DNA of 64,000 bases from Mycobacterium stomatepiae. GTDB lineage: Bacteria; Actinomycetota; Actinomycetes; Mycobacteriales; Mycobacteriaceae. The stretch spans positions 558,001 through 622,000 of the forward strand of contig NZ_AP022587.1 in assembly GCF_010731715.1 (NCBI RefSeq), read 5' to 3'. Of this stretch, positions 20,853 to 30,535 are shown piece by piece. Numbering within the stretch: the stretch's first letter is position 1; each line of letters opens with the position of its first letter. A model generated the notes under the pieces. The model worked only from the letters and a program-made list of their open reading frames with translations, was not told the DNA's origin and made no database searches. Both the position numbers and the translations under genes were made by a program.

Positions 20853-22319
20853 ATGAGCGAGGACGCCGTCGATCCCAATCCTGTTGTCGCGCAGCTCCAC
20901 CGCGGCCTGGCGAACCGTCACATTCAGCTGATCGCGATCGGGGGCGCGATCGGAACGGGATTGTTCATGGGCGCCGGACGCACGATCTCCCGCGCCGGCC
21001 CGTCGGTGGTGGTGGTGTACGGAATCATCGGGTTCTTCTTGTTTTTCGTGCTGCGCGCGATGGGCGAACTGCTGTTGTCGAACCTGAATTACAAGTCGTT
21101 CGTCGACTTCGCGGGTGAACTATTGGGGCCCGCGGCAGGTTTTTTCGTCGGGTGGTCGTACTGGTTCGCGTGGATCGTGACCGGTATCGCCGAACTCGTC
21201 GCGATCGCGGGCTACCTGCAGTTCTGGTGGCCCGGTCTACCGGCCTGGGTGCCGGCGCTGGTCGCCTGCGGGCTGATCCTGCTGTTCAACTTGTTCAGCG
21301 TGCGCAACTTCGGCGAGGTCGAATTCTGGTTCGCGTTGATCAAAGTCATCGCGATCATCGGCTTGATCGTCGTCGGTGTGGTCCTGCTTGCCACCAATTT
21401 CATTTCGCCGCAAGGTGATCCGGCGACAATCGAAAACCTTTGGAACAGTGGCGGATTCTTCGCGACGGGTTTCATGGGGATGGTCGGCGGATTCCAGATC
21501 GCGTTCTTCGCGTTCGTGGGTGTGGAACTGGTCGGCACCGCGGCGGCCGAGGCTGCGAATCCACGCCGCACCCTGCCCCGCGCGATCAATGCTGTGCCGC
21601 TGCGGGTTTCGATCTTCTACATCGGCGCGCTGCTGGTTATCCTCACGGTCGTGCTATGGCGGCGGTTCACCGGCAACGAGTCCCCCTTCGTCACGATGTT
21701 CTCCCTGGCCGGACTCGCAGGCGCGGCGTCGATCGTCAACTTCGTCGTCACCACCGCCGCGGCGTCGGCGGCCAATTCGGGGATGTACTCGACCGGCCGG
21801 ATGCTTTACGGTCTGGCCGACGAAGGTAGCGCTCCGGCGGTTTTTCGCCGGCTGAACCGCGGCGGCGTGCCGGCGCCCGCCCTGTTCGTCACGGCCGCGC
21901 TGCTGCTGACCGCCATCCCCGTGCTGCACGTCGGCGGTTCGGTGATACGCGCTTTCACGCTGGTGACGACGATTTCGGCGCTACGGTTCATGTTCGTCTG
22001 GGCGATGATCCTCGTCAGCTACCTCGTCTACCGCCGCCGGCACGCAGAGCGCCACGCCGCCTCGGCCTTCAAGATGCCCGGTGGCCCGGCGATGTGCTGG
22101 GCCGCCTTAGCCTTCTTCGCCTTCGTCGCGTGGACGCTCACGACGGAGAAAGACACCGCGGTCGCCCTTGCGTGGTTCCCCGTCTGGTTCGTATCGCTGG
22201 CTGTCGGCTGGCTGATCGTCCGGCGCCGACCGACTCACGCCGAGCGCTACCGCCAGTTCCTGGCGGAGATGAACCGCCCGGTCGACGACAGGGCAGCGAC
22301 ACCCGCACCGGCGTCCTGA
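20853..22319 (+). CDS. cycA: Amino acid permease, D-Ser/D-Ala/Gly transporter CycA
   Basis: 488-residue inner-membrane APC-superfamily transporter with 12 predicted helices. It resembles CycA (Rv1704c type), a proton symporter for glycine, D-serine and D-alanine and the uptake route of D-cycloserine. The first helix has the signature LIAIGGAIGTGLFMGAG (~27-43), followed by the loop ALNY-like segment SNLNYKSFVDFAGE. FVGVELVGTAAAEAANPRRT (~217-236) is the conserved GVE...NPRRTLP loop. ATG 20853 is preceded by a weak GAGG site. Within the APC group the exact substrate is inferred from similarity. Confidence 0.87.
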   Translation: MSEDAVDPNPVVAQLHRGLANRHIQLIAIGGAIGTGLFMGAGRTISRAGPSVVVVYGIIGFFLFFVLRAMGELLLSNLNYKSFVDFAGELLGPAAGFFVGWSYWFAWIVTGIAELVAIAGYLQFWWPGLPAWVPALVACGLILLFNLFSVRNFGEVEFWFALIKVIAIIGLIVVGVVLLATNFISPQGDPATIENLWNSGGFFATGFMGMVGGFQIAFFAFVGVELVGTAAAEAANPRRTLPRAINAVPLRVSIFYIGALLVILTVVLWRRFTGNESPFVTMFSLAGLAGAASIVNFVVTTAAASAANSGMYSTGRMLYGLADEGSAPAVFRRLNRGGVPAPALFVTAALLLTAIPVLHVGGSVIRAFTLVTTISALRFMFVWAMILVSYLVYRRRHAERHAASAFKMPGGPAMCWAALAFFAFVAWTLTTEKDTAVALAWFPVWFVSLAVGWLIVRRRPTHAERYRQFLAEMNRPVDDRAATPAPAS

Positions 22320-22435
22320 CCTGCGCGTGGCCCCCGGGCCTGCGACGTTGTTGGGATCGGTAGCCGCCGTCGGCGTCTGTACTTATCGCAACGACGCCGC
22401 CAAGGAGGTGGCACCCCAGGAAAGGAAGACCGTAA

Positions 22436-22690
22436 ATGAACATCGTGCCGACTGGCATCCAGGAGCAGATCAACCGCGTCGATCGCCAACGGAGCCTCTA
22501 CATCGGGATCAGCACCGGCCTGGTTGCGGTCTGGAGCTTTTTCCGGCTGATCTGGATGCTCTACATCGGAATGACGTTTGGCTGGTTCTTCGCAGCGATG
22601 GCCTTCCAACTGGTGCTGTGGGGTGTGATCGGCACCGCCGCGGCGGTCGCGTCCATCGGGTTCCTGACTCGCTACAACAAAGGTTCTTGA
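22436..22690 (+). CDS. Small two-helix membrane protein
   Basis: 84 residues with a short N-terminal helix (TGIQEQINRVDRQR) and two predicted transmembrane segments (SLYIGISTGLVAVWSFFRL and AAMAFQLVLWGVIGTAAAVA). Ribosome sites AAGGAGG (22403-22409) and AGGAAAGGAAG just before ATG 22436 support expression. It follows cycA on the same strand at 116 nt and ends before a hairpin terminator. Function unknown. Confidence 0.68.
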   Translation: MNIVPTGIQEQINRVDRQRSLYIGISTGLVAVWSFFRLIWMLYIGMTFGWFFAAMAFQLVLWGVIGTAAAVASIGFLTRYNKGS

Positions 22691-22712
22691 CGCGTCTGAC
22701 GGCCGTCGGAGA

Positions 22713-22740
22713 AGTCCCGAACCCGAGGGGGTCCGGGACT
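22713..22740. terminator. Hairpin between convergent genes
   Basis: AGTCCCG (22713-22719) and CGGGACT (22734-22740) pair around a 14-nt loop, followed by TTCC. It lies between the stop of the small membrane protein (22690) and that of the aldehyde dehydrogenase (22764), so it can end both transcripts. Confidence 0.6.
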
Positions 22741-22763
22741 TTCCGTCTTGTGGCAGTACGGTT

Positions 22764-24218
22764 CTAGAGCTGGATCCAGGCCGACTTCGTCTTCAGATAG
22801 ATGTCGATGCCCTCTTTGCCGAACTCGTGTCCCCAGCCGGACTGCTTGTGGCCGCCGAACGGTACGTCGTGGTCGAAGACCAACTGGCAGTTCACCTGAA
22901 CGCTGCCGGCGTGCAGGCGTTTGAGCATTCGGTGGGCCCGCCCGACATTTTGCGTCCACGCGGTCGCCGCCAGGCCGTAGGTGGTGTCGTTGGCCAGGGC
23001 CACCCCTTCGTCCTCGTCGTCGAACGGCAGGATCGTGACCACCGGCCCGAAGATCTCCTGCTGGTACAGCCGCATCTTCGTGTCGACGTTGGTCAGCACC
23101 GTCGGATGCACGAAGTAGCCCTTGCGGCCCAGCCGGTAGCCGCCGGTGACCACCTCGACGCCGTCGCTCTTCCCCTCGTCGATGAAGCCCATCACGCGGG
23201 TCAGCTGCTTGTGGCTGATCAGCGGGCCGCTGACGCAGCCCTCCTCGCTGGGGGCGCCCAGCTTGAACGTGTTCGCCATCGTCGAGATGCCTGCTACGAC
23301 CTGGTCGTACACGCCGCGCTGGGCGAAGATCCGAGATCCGCAGACGCAGCCCTGGCCCGAGTGCACGAAAATGCCCAGCGGCGCCATCAGCAGGGCCTTG
23401 TCCATGTCGGCGTCGTCGAAGATCAGCACCGGCGACTTACCACCGAGTTCGAGCGTGACCTTCTTCAGATTGTCGGCCGACGCGCGCACGATCTCCTTGC
23501 CGACCTCGGTCGACCCGGTGAAGGCGGCCTTCTCGACGTCGGGATGTGCGGTGATCGCCGCTCCCGCAGTGTGGCCGTAGCCGGTCAGCAGGTTGACGAC
23601 CCCCTCGGGGACGCCCGCCTCGTGGATGAGCCGGTCCAGCAGCACTGCCGACAGCGGTGTCTCCTCGGCGGGCTTGACGAGCAGGCTGCTGCCCGCGGCC
23701 AGCGCCGGTGCGAGCTTCGCGCTCGCGTTGAAGATCGGGCCGTTCCACGGGAAGATCAGCCCCACCACGTCATACGGCTCCTTGAGCGTGTAGGCGTGCA
23801 TGTCCACGTAGGCGTCCGACGCGATGCCGTCGGTCTTCACGTCATAGGCGACGCCGTTGAGTTTGGTACACCACCCGGCGTAGTAGCGGAAGAACTCCGA
23901 CACCGTCGACATCTGCAACTGTGCCTGCATCAGGGGCATGCCGGTATTGAGCGAGTCGAGTTGGGCGAACTCCTCGGCATGCTCGTCGATCAACTGCCCG
24001 ATCCGCCTAAGAACCTTGGCCCGCTCGCGTCCGGGAAGCTGCGACCAGGCACCCGACTCGAAGGAGGCCTTCGCCCGCGCCGCGGCCTCGTCTACCGCTT
24101 CCGGGCCGCAGTCGGTGAATTCGGTGATCGTCTCTTCGGTCGCGGGGTTGATGATCGGGATGACCTCGCCCGAGCCGGGGCGCTTACTGAGGTCGTCCAG
24201 TACTGCCTGCAGAGTCAT
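22764..24218 (-). CDS. NAD(P)-dependent aldehyde dehydrogenase
   Basis: 484-residue ALDH superfamily enzyme oxidising an aldehyde to its acid. Motifs: the N-anchor FPWNGPIFNASAKLAPALAAG (~156), VKPAEETPL, FTGSTEVGKEI (cofactor loop), catalytic Glu in TLELGGKSP (~255) and catalytic Cys in SGQGCVCGSR (~290), plus EIFGPVVTILPF near residue 390. It is full length and intact. It resembles phenylacetaldehyde/betaine-aldehyde-type members; the substrate is open. A 125-nt gap upstream holds its promoter. Confidence 0.92.
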   Translation of the reverse strand: MTLQAVLDDLSKRPGSGEVIPIINPATEETITEFTDCGPEAVDEAAARAKASFESGAWSQLPGRERAKVLRRIGQLIDEHAEEFAQLDSLNTGMPLMQAQLQMSTVSEFFRYYAGWCTKLNGVAYDVKTDGIASDAYVDMHAYTLKEPYDVVGLIFPWNGPIFNASAKLAPALAAGSSLLVKPAEETPLSAVLLDRLIHEAGVPEGVVNLLTGYGHTAGAAITAHPDVEKAAFTGSTEVGKEIVRASADNLKKVTLELGGKSPVLIFDDADMDKALLMAPLGIFVHSGQGCVCGSRIFAQRGVYDQVVAGISTMANTFKLGAPSEEGCVSGPLISHKQLTRVMGFIDEGKSDGVEVVTGGYRLGRKGYFVHPTVLTNVDTKMRLYQQEIFGPVVTILPFDDEDEGVALANDTTYGLAATAWTQNVGRAHRMLKRLHAGSVQVNCQLVFDHDVPFGGHKQSGWGHEFGKEGIDIYLKTKSAWIQL

Positions 24219-24343
24219 CTCTTCCCTTCCCGATCAACTCTGATCGAGCCCGGCGCTCCCGTGCCCGCATGCGCTGAGCACTTGCTTAGCATTGCGGGGG
24301 TGGTGCGGTCAAGATTGCGTCGTGCCGGCCGTCTCGGCGTGGC

Positions 24344-24814
24344 TTAGCGCTTGGCCGCGCTGATCGTCTCGCGCACCGCCGAAACGCATCCCGCCGCATC
24401 GGGTTCGGGCCCCAGCCCGACGTAGTAACTGCCGGTGCGCTCGCCCGGGAAGCCGGTGATCATAAACCCGGCCGGATCGCCGTCGATGGCGTCCGTGGTC
24501 ATCGATGCCTGCACCAATGGCGCGGAAATCACCGCGGTCCCGCGTTTTGCGCCGTAGGTGGCCACCAGCAGTTGCGTGGGATGCAGCACCACCGCGGTCC
24601 AATGCTCTTCGTCGGGATCGAGCGGGTTGGTGCGGCGCCGCAAAAGCTTGCCGAATGCCGAACTGGCGGGCGGGTTTTCGCTGTCCGTGAGCCACACCTG
24701 GACGTCGTTGAGGTCGATTTGGTGAGACGCGGCGTGTTCGGCCAACTTGCCGCAGATCTGGCGCGGCAGTTCGACGATTCGTGCCGACCGAGTGTGACGC
24801 ACATAGAGCGGCAT
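24344..24814 (-). CDS. Conserved hypothetical protein
   Basis: 156 residues from ATG 24814 ([17 protein letters not shown]). The frame is open to 25168, but that extension is antisense to the transhydrogenase gene and unlikely to be coding. Composition is that of a soluble alpha/beta protein ([41 protein letters not shown]). I recognise no family. It is divergent from the transhydrogenase with a 63-nt gap. Confidence 0.65.
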   Translation of the reverse strand: MPLYVRHTRSARIVELPRQICGKLAEHAASHQIDLNDVQVWLTDSENPPASSAFGKLLRRRTNPLDPDEEHWTAVVLHPTQLLVATYGAKRGTAVISAPLVQASMTTDAIDGDPAGFMITGFPGERTGSYYVGLGPEPDAAGCVSAVRETISAAKR

Positions 24815-24877
24815 GGGTGCATCATGCCCGCGGGCCGACCGGGCTGCCATTCGCGGGCGGGGGTGTTGGATAGGAGC

Positions 24878-26185
24878 ATGGCGTGCTGCGAATTCCCGGC
24901 TGTGGTGCAGGGCTGTGACGGAGCCTTCACCGTCGACTCTTCCCGGATCACGTTCGGGCGCGGCTGCCTCGCGGAATTGGGCGACCGGGCCGCCGCGCTG
25001 GGCCTGCGGCGGGTGGCCCTGTTCACCGATGCCAGTGTGGCGGGCCTGCCCATCTTCACGACGGCACGTGACTCGCTGGTCGCGGCCGGTGTGGACGTCG
25101 TCACCTACGCCGACGTGCATGTCGAACCGACGGACGCGTCGTTCGCCGAGGCGACGCGCTTCGCCCAAGAGGTGAAGCCCGACGGCTATGTCTCACTCGG
25201 TGGCGGTTCGGTGATCGATACCTGCAAGGCCGCCAACCTCTACGCCACCTATCCGGCGGACTTCCTGGCTTACGTCAACGCTCCGATCGGCGAGGGCGAG
25301 CCGGTGCCCGGACCGCTCAAGCCGCACATCGCCTGCCCCACCACCGCCGGCACCGGCAGCGAGGTCACCGGCATCGCGATTTTCGACCTGCTCTCCCTGA
25401 CGGTGAAGACCGGAATCGCGTCGGCCGCGTTGCGGCCCACCGAGGCGCTGGTCGACCCCGATTGCACCGCCAGCCTGCCCGCCGGCGTCGTCGCCGCGGC
25501 CGGCCTCGACGTGCTGTCGCACGCGCTGGAGTCCTACACCGCGCGCCCCTACGTGCACCGGCCCGCTCCCCCGCGGCCCAGCCTGCGGCCGATGAGCCAG
25601 GGCGCCAATCCGTGGAGCGACCTGGGCTGCAGCGAGGCGCTGCGGGTGCTGGGCCGAAATTTGGAGCCGGCGGTCGCAGATGCCGCCGACAGCGACGCGC
25701 GTGAGCAGATGATGTGGGCCGCGACGCTGGCGGGGATCGCCTTCGGCAACGCCGGCGTGCACGCGCCGCACGGCATGGCTTACGCGGTCGCCGGGTTGGT
25801 GCGAGACTTCCACCCGGCGGGGTACCCGCCCGGCGAGCCGATGGTGCCGCACGGCATGTCGGTGATCGTCAACGCGCCCGCGGTTTTTCGCTTCACCGCA
25901 CAGGCCAGCCCGCAGCGGCACACCGAGGCGGCCCGGCTGCTGGGCGCCGACACCCGAGGCGCCGGTCCCGACGACGCGGGCGAGGTGCTCGCGACCGAGC
26001 TCGTCCGCATCATGCGCGCGGTGGGCATGCCCAATGGCCTTAGCGGGGTGGGCTACACCGATGACGACATCGCCGCCCTCACCGCGGGCGCCTTCCCCCA
26101 GCAGCGTCTGCTGCAGAACGCGCCGCGCGAGATGAGCGAGCCGGTGCTGGCCGATTTGTTCGGCTCCGCGATGCGCTATTGGTAG
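24878..26185 (+). CDS. Hydroxyacid-oxoacid transhydrogenase (iron-containing ADH family)
   Basis: 435-residue group III metal-dependent dehydrogenase resembling ADHFE1/HOT, which couples oxidation of a 4-hydroxy acid such as gamma-hydroxybutyrate to reduction of 2-oxoglutarate. MACCEFP at the start, the nucleotide site [36 protein letters not shown], and the metal ligands in [24 protein letters not shown] and [10 protein letters not shown] are visible. ATG 24878 is chosen by similarity; AGGAG lies only one base upstream, so the ribosome site is unusual. An upstream extension to 24572 would overlap the divergent gene. Confidence 0.85.
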   Translation: MACCEFPAVVQGCDGAFTVDSSRITFGRGCLAELGDRAAALGLRRVALFTDASVAGLPIFTTARDSLVAAGVDVVTYADVHVEPTDASFAEATRFAQEVKPDGYVSLGGGSVIDTCKAANLYATYPADFLAYVNAPIGEGEPVPGPLKPHIACPTTAGTGSEVTGIAIFDLLSLTVKTGIASAALRPTEALVDPDCTASLPAGVVAAAGLDVLSHALESYTARPYVHRPAPPRPSLRPMSQGANPWSDLGCSEALRVLGRNLEPAVADAADSDAREQMMWAATLAGIAFGNAGVHAPHGMAYAVAGLVRDFHPAGYPPGEPMVPHGMSVIVNAPAVFRFTAQASPQRHTEAARLLGADTRGAGPDDAGEVLATELVRIMRAVGMPNGLSGVGYTDDDIAALTAGAFPQQRLLQNAPREMSEPVLADLFGSAMRYW

Positions 26186-26214
26186 GGGCTCGTCGTCTGC
26201 CAGGTCATAGCTAT

Positions 26215-26277
26215 CGCCGAGATCGACGTTAGCGTGCGGTTCACTCGCACTTTTCCGCGCTGGTGTCGATCTCGGCG
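26215..26277. terminator. Long intergenic inverted repeat, probable bidirectional terminator
   Basis: CGCCGAGATCGAC (26215-26227) and GTCGATCTCGGCG (26265-26277) are perfect 13-bp arms. Inside them a smaller GTGCG (26234-26238) / CGCAC (26246-26250) hairpin is nested. It fills the gap between two convergent genes (stops at 26185 and 26299). There is no U-tract, as is common for mycobacterial terminators. Confidence 0.6.
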
Positions 26278-26298
26278 GTTTGTGCACCCGGGCGCGCG

Positions 26299-27201
26299 TT
26301 AGGCGCCGACGAGTTCGGGGTGGAACTTGGTCGCCATCCGCCGCATGCCGTCGTGCCAGTCGACCGTCGCGGGACCGACGAGCTCGCGCATCCGGCTGGC
26401 GTCGGTGGGGTTGCCGCGCAGCGCCCGTTCGCTCTCCTCGAACACCGGCTCCTTGCCGACCAGTGATCCCAGGAAGCTGCACCACTCCTGAATGCTGACG
26501 GTCTGCTCGCCGCACCAGTTGAGGGTGGTGGCCGGCACCGATGCCACCTCGAACAGCTTCGGGATGGTGGCGACGATGTCGTCCTCGTGGATCGGCGTGT
26601 AGCGGGCCGGACCGCCGGGCGGGACCGGAATCGGGATGCCGCCGAGCATCATCTCCATGTGGTAGAAGGGCCAGCCGCCGTTGTCGCCATAGGGGACGTT
26701 GAGGCGGGCGATGGTGGTGGGTACACCCAGGGCGCGCGCCATGGTCCGGGCGACGACCTCGCCGGCGATCTTCGAGATGGAGTAGGTGGGAAACAGCGGC
26801 TTGTGGTTGTCGCCCAGCGCGGCGTCCTCGGTCCGGACGTCGTCGTCCGGCGGATCGTAGACGGCCCCAGATGAGCAGTGCACGAACGCTTTTGCGCCAC
26901 GGCAATGCGCCATCAGGAGTCCGACGGATTCGGCGTTGGCCGCCAGGTCCTTGTCCCAGTGACCACTCTTGGCCACCGCGAGATTGAGGACGTAGTCGAA
27001 GTCGTTTGGCAGACCGGCGAAGTCGCCGGCGGCCAGGTTGACCGTTTGGCACCGCACGCCCGCCTTCTCCAGGTCCTCCCGAACCGCGGGGTTGGTGAAT
27101 CGGGCGATGCCCCACACTTCGTTGTCGGCTGCCAGCGCCTTGGCGACGGGGGTGGCAACTTGTCCGGTCGGACCGGTGATCAGGATTTTTGAGCCGCGCA
27201 T
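26299..27201 (-). CDS. NAD-dependent epimerase/dehydratase
   Basis: 300-residue extended-SDR protein. It begins with [19 protein letters not shown] (TGxxGxxG, ~6-24), followed by [11 protein letters not shown] (catalytic Ser) and [11 protein letters not shown] (YxxxK, ~139), [11 protein letters not shown], and the C-terminal substrate region. Substrate may be a nucleotide sugar or a steroid-like compound; nothing in the sequence decides. Starts at ATG 27201 and is divergent from the hydrolase at 27261 with a 59-nt gap. Confidence 0.85.
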   Translation of the reverse strand: MRGSKILITGPTGQVATPVAKALAADNEVWGIARFTNPAVREDLEKAGVRCQTVNLAAGDFAGLPNDFDYVLNLAVAKSGHWDKDLAANAESVGLLMAHCRGAKAFVHCSSGAVYDPPDDDVRTEDAALGDNHKPLFPTYSISKIAGEVVARTMARALGVPTTIARLNVPYGDNGGWPFYHMEMMLGGIPIPVPPGGPARYTPIHEDDIVATIPKLFEVASVPATTLNWCGEQTVSIQEWCSFLGSLVGKEPVFEESERALRGNPTDASRMRELVGPATVDWHDGMRRMATKFHPELVGA

Positions 27202-27260
27202 GCGCTGATGGTAGCGAGGGCTCGCCGCGCCCCGACGATCGGCGTAACGTCCCCCACGTC

Positions 27261-28082
27261 ATGGCAGATGCGGTGCGGTTCGTCGACGCGAATGGGCTGA
27301 GATTCGCCTACCTCGAGGAGGGTTCGGGGCCTCTTGTGCTGATGCTGCACGGGTTCCCCGACACCGCGTATTCCTGGGACTATCTGCGCGCGCGAGTGGC
27401 CGCGAAGGGCTTCCGCGCGGTCAGCCCGTTCATGCGCGGCTATAGCCCCACCGGAATCCCCGATCGCGACCCGGATCAGGAGACACTGGCTCGTGACCCG
27501 CTGGCGTTGATCGAGGCGCTCGGGGCGCCCGATGCCATCGTGATCGGCCACGACTGGGGCGCATCGGCCGCCTACGGCGCGGCCGCGCTCGGCCCCGATC
27601 GCGTGAAAAAGCTCTTCGTGATCGGCATTCCGCATCCGGCGGCGCTCAAACCGACACTGCGGAAGGTCTGGAGCGTCCGGCATTTCGCGGCCTACAAGCT
27701 ACCGGGCGCGCCGAACCGCTTCGCGCGCAATGACTTCGCGGCGCTGCCCGCCATTTACCGGCGCTGGTCGCCGACCTGGAACCCCGATCCCGGCGAGTTC
27801 GACGCGGTGCGTGCAACCTTCGCGAATCCGGCGAGTCGCAATGCCGCGTTCGGCTATTACCGCAAGCTCTCCCCCATCCCGAGTGCGTCGCTGAGGGCGC
27901 GGATCACCGTGCCCACGGTTGTCTTTGCCGGACTGGATGATCCGGTCGCCGAACCGTCGGATTACCGGGGTGCCGCGCGGATGTTCGAGAACGACTACGT
28001 CGTCGAAGAGGTCCGCGGCGGGCATTTCATGCACCGAGAACATCCCGAGGAATTCACCGATCGGTTGTTGACCCACCTGTAA
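27261..28082 (+). CDS. Alpha/beta hydrolase, epoxide-hydrolase/haloalkane-dehalogenase-like
   Basis: 273 residues. [15 protein letters not shown] (~31-45) is the oxyanion motif and [11 protein letters not shown] (~96) the elbow with an Asp nucleophile, which points to an epoxide hydrolase or dehalogenase rather than a serine esterase. [11 protein letters not shown] holds the acid and [14 protein letters not shown] the catalytic His. ATG 27261 is chosen over 27189 because similarity begins there and the upstream part overlaps the divergent epimerase. Confidence 0.82.
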   Translation: MADAVRFVDANGLRFAYLEEGSGPLVLMLHGFPDTAYSWDYLRARVAAKGFRAVSPFMRGYSPTGIPDRDPDQETLARDPLALIEALGAPDAIVIGHDWGASAAYGAAALGPDRVKKLFVIGIPHPAALKPTLRKVWSVRHFAAYKLPGAPNRFARNDFAALPAIYRRWSPTWNPDPGEFDAVRATFANPASRNAAFGYYRKLSPIPSASLRARITVPTVVFAGLDDPVAEPSDYRGAARMFENDYVVEEVRGGHFMHREHPEEFTDRLLTHL

Positions 28083-28158
28083 GCCCGGTGAGCGGATCGT
28101 CGACCACTGGGGTGGCCCAGATTTCTGCTTCTGGCAGCCGGACGCCTCGGTAGAATCA

Positions 28159-28848
28159 ATGCCCATGACGTCCATGTCGCACGATCCCGCCGTTGCGATC
28201 ATCGGCGGGCAGTTGACGGCATTGGGCGCTGCCGCCATCGCATCTGGTGCGGCGGCCGCGCCGGCGGTGACCGCGCTGGTACCGGCGGGCGCCGAGGAAG
28301 TCTCGATGCAGGCGGCGATGGCATTCGCCGCCGAGGCCGCCAAGACGCTGGCCGCCCACGCGGCCGCACACGAAGAGATTTCACGGACGGGCGCGGCGCT
28401 GGTGAACATCACCCGGATGTACGCCCAGACCGACGCGACGGCGGCAGGCGCCCTGCAGACCAACGCGGCGCGCAGCACCGCTGTCGAATTCGAAAGCGTC
28501 GGCGCGCCGATGTCGAGGTCGTTGGCGAGTCCGGCGCCGGCCACCCGGCTACTGCGCGCCGAAGCTGTGCCCGGCGCGGCCGGGACGGCCTCGATGCCCG
28601 CGGCCATGAACGCGGCGTCGACGCTGCTCAGCGCCGGCAGCGCGCCGTTGAGCACCCTCAGTTCGCTCGGCTCGTCGCTCGGTTCGGTCGGCCAGGGCGG
28701 CGCCACGGCCGGCGGAGCCTCGGCGGGCGCGAGCGGAGCGGCCGCGGGCGGTGCCGGCCCGGCGCTGGCGTCCTCGCTCACCAACGACGACGGCGGCCCC
28801 GACGCCAAGGATGCCGACGGCAAGCAGACCGGCGGGGAGCTGGTCTAG
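28159..28848 (+). CDS. PE-family protein, PE35-like, with Gly/Ala/Ser-rich tail
   Basis: 229 residues. The first ~100 form a PE domain: the helix pair contains LVPAGAEEVSMQAAMAF, and the start MSHDP plus the RMYAQTD end recall PE35 of the ESX-1 locus. Tyr88-x3-Asp92 is the YxxxD type VII secretion signal at the end of the second helix. The tail (100-229) is Ala/Gly/Ser-rich and ends with an acidic DDGGPDAKDADGK segment. No PPE or EsxA/B gene is adjacent, which is unusual since PE proteins normally fold with a PPE partner. ATG 28159 is used; internal ATGs at 28165 and 28174 are possible. Confidence 0.78.
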   Translation: MPMTSMSHDPAVAIIGGQLTALGAAAIASGAAAAPAVTALVPAGAEEVSMQAAMAFAAEAAKTLAAHAAAHEEISRTGAALVNITRMYAQTDATAAGALQTNAARSTAVEFESVGAPMSRSLASPAPATRLLRAEAVPGAAGTASMPAAMNAASTLLSAGSAPLSTLSSLGSSLGSVGQGGATAGGASAGASGAAAGGAGPALASSLTNDDGGPDAKDADGKQTGGELV

Positions 28849-28853
28849 GCGGT

Positions 28854-30038
28854 TTACAGCCCGGGTTGGTCGTCGATGATGCCCAGCCAGATTTGCGCGG
28901 CGTCGATCGCCACCTTCTCGCTGATGAAGGCGTGTTGGGTTCCGGTGTAGATGTCGCGGAACGCCCGCTCGAGGCGGGTGCCCTCGCGGATCGAGCTGGT
29001 CCCGGCGACCAGGTGGGCCCATTCGGCGCAGCTTCGGGCAGTATCGGTGGCGTAGACGGCGGCCACCCGCATATCCGCCCGCAATCCGGGCGTCAGATCC
29101 TGGCCCGCGGCGACCGCCGACTCGGCGGTGGTGAAGGCATCGAGGACCAGCAGTCGCGCGGCGCGCCACGCCGCGCGATGGTGTGCCAGCCCCTTCTGGA
29201 AGGTGGGACGGCTGGCCAGCGCGGCCATGTCGCTCATCCGGAATTTTGTGGCCGCAAGGTCCTGCACGTCGTCGAGCATGCTCTTGGCCACGCCCAATGC
29301 CCACGACGCGTGACCGGCGGCGGTGACCGGCATCAGGCCCATCCGGGTGGCCGGCGACGTCCCGCGATGTGGCTGGCGGGCGAACAGTTCGAAAGTACGG
29401 CTCTGCGGGACGAACACGTCGGTGACGCTGTAGTCGTAGGAGCCGGTCCCCTTGAGTCCCTGGACGTGCCATCCGTCGTTGAAACTGATCTGCTCTCGCG
29501 GCAACACGGCGACATGCATCTCGGGCAGGCCTTCGCTGATCCAGCGCATCTCGCCGTTGTCCACCGGCAGAAAGCCGGCCGCGACATATTCGGAGTGGCC
29601 GATGCCGGAACCGAAACTCCAGGCGCCATTCAGCAGATAGCCTCCGTCGACAACCGTGCCCTGGCCGTTGGGAAAGAACTGGCCGCCCATCGTCACGTGA
29701 TTGTCGTGAGCGGTGAACACCTCGGCGAAACCCGCGTCGGGCAGATAGGCCGCCGCGGCGAACGACGACGGCAGGTTCGCGATGCCGACCCACCCGAATG
29801 AGCCGTCCTGCCAAGCCATTTCGATCCAGGTCTCGATCATCTCGGTGAAGGTCGGTTCGAGACCACCGGCCGCCGCGGGGTTGAACGACGACATCAGCCC
29901 GCTGGCCCACATCTCGGTCACGATCGGCGCGGAAAGGGTGCGGATTCGCTCGGACTCCGCGGCTTGCTCGGCCACGACGTCGCGCATGCCGCGCGCCAGC
30001 GAGACCACACGGTCGCTCGTATCGGCTAACGACGTCAT
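28854..30038 (-). CDS. Acyl-CoA dehydrogenase-like flavin monooxygenase (HsaA/Acyl-CoA_dh_2 type)
   Basis: 394 residues from ATG 30038, with AGGAG upstream; the frame is open to 30110. It has the acyl-CoA dehydrogenase fold in the group D flavin monooxygenase version: N-terminal helices, FGWVGIANLPSSFAAAAYL, the FMN region GGYLLNGAWSFGSGIGHSEYVAAG (~146), and the C-terminal helical domain ending in GTQHAFISEKVAIDAAQ. Such enzymes use reduced flavin from a partner reductase to hydroxylate aromatic or steroid rings. No reductase gene is adjacent. The substrate is unknown. Confidence 0.78.
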   Translation of the reverse strand: MTSLADTSDRVVSLARGMRDVVAEQAAESERIRTLSAPIVTEMWASGLMSSFNPAAAGGLEPTFTEMIETWIEMAWQDGSFGWVGIANLPSSFAAAAYLPDAGFAEVFTAHDNHVTMGGQFFPNGQGTVVDGGYLLNGAWSFGSGIGHSEYVAAGFLPVDNGEMRWISEGLPEMHVAVLPREQISFNDGWHVQGLKGTGSYDYSVTDVFVPQSRTFELFARQPHRGTSPATRMGLMPVTAAGHASWALGVAKSMLDDVQDLAATKFRMSDMAALASRPTFQKGLAHHRAAWRAARLLVLDAFTTAESAVAAGQDLTPGLRADMRVAAVYATDTARSCAEWAHLVAGTSSIREGTRLERAFRDIYTGTQHAFISEKVAIDAAQIWLGIIDDQPGL

Positions 30039-30151
30039 CGGCGCTCTCCTTGTCGAACCCGGGACACTTGACACGGCTGACCGTACCAATTGCTCAAAGT
30101 GTCTAGCCATCGAAATCGCGTGTCAGCGAGCGTCGGATCTACTGTGGGCTG

Positions 30152-30535
30152 GTGCGGTGGATCGTCGACGGGATGAACGTCATCGGCAGTCGCCCGGACG
30201 GTTGGTGGCGGGACCGCGAGCGCGCCATGGTCACTTTGGTAGACAAGTTAGACGAATGGGCTTCGGCGCAAGGAGAGACGGTGACGGTGGTGTTCGAGCG
30301 GCCGCCCAAGACCGCGATCACGTCGACCGTGATCAAGATCGCGCACGCGCCCAAGGCCGCCGCCAATTCGGGTGACGACGAGATCGTCCGGCTGGTTCGC
30401 GCCGACGCCAGCCCCGACGAAATCCGGGTGGTGACATCCGACCGGGCGCTGAGTGACCGGCTCCGAGGCCTGGGTGCCAGCGTCTTCGCGGCCGAACGGT
30501 TCCGCGACCTCGTCGACCCGCGGGATCACCGATGA
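30152..30535 (+). CDS. NYN/YacP-like PIN-domain protein
   Basis: 127 residues with the metal-binding nuclease pattern of the NYN/YacP group: RWIVDGMNVIGSRPDGWW at the N-terminus (first Asp), SGDDEIVRLVRADASPD (acidic pair ~75) and VVTSDRALSDRLRGLG (~94, Asp). Probably an RNA-acting nuclease or RNA-binding protein. GTG 30152 is the start. Its end overlaps the next gene's ATG by 4 nt (ATGA). Confidence 0.8.
   Translation: MRWIVDGMNVIGSRPDGWWRDRERAMVTLVDKLDEWASAQGETVTVVFERPPKTAITSTVIKIAHAPKAAANSGDDEIVRLVRADASPDEIRVVTSDRALSDRLRGLGASVFAAERFRDLVDPRDHR

Noticed and set aside
22827..24347. 506-codon plus-strand frame over the aldehyde dehydrogenase
   Set aside because: Mirror-frame shadow of an intact, motif-rich gene; no independent signals.
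25193..27262. 689-codon frame on the minus strand across the transhydrogenase and epimerase genes
   Set aside because: It is antisense to one real gene and out of phase with another, has no domain and low-complexity Arg-rich composition.
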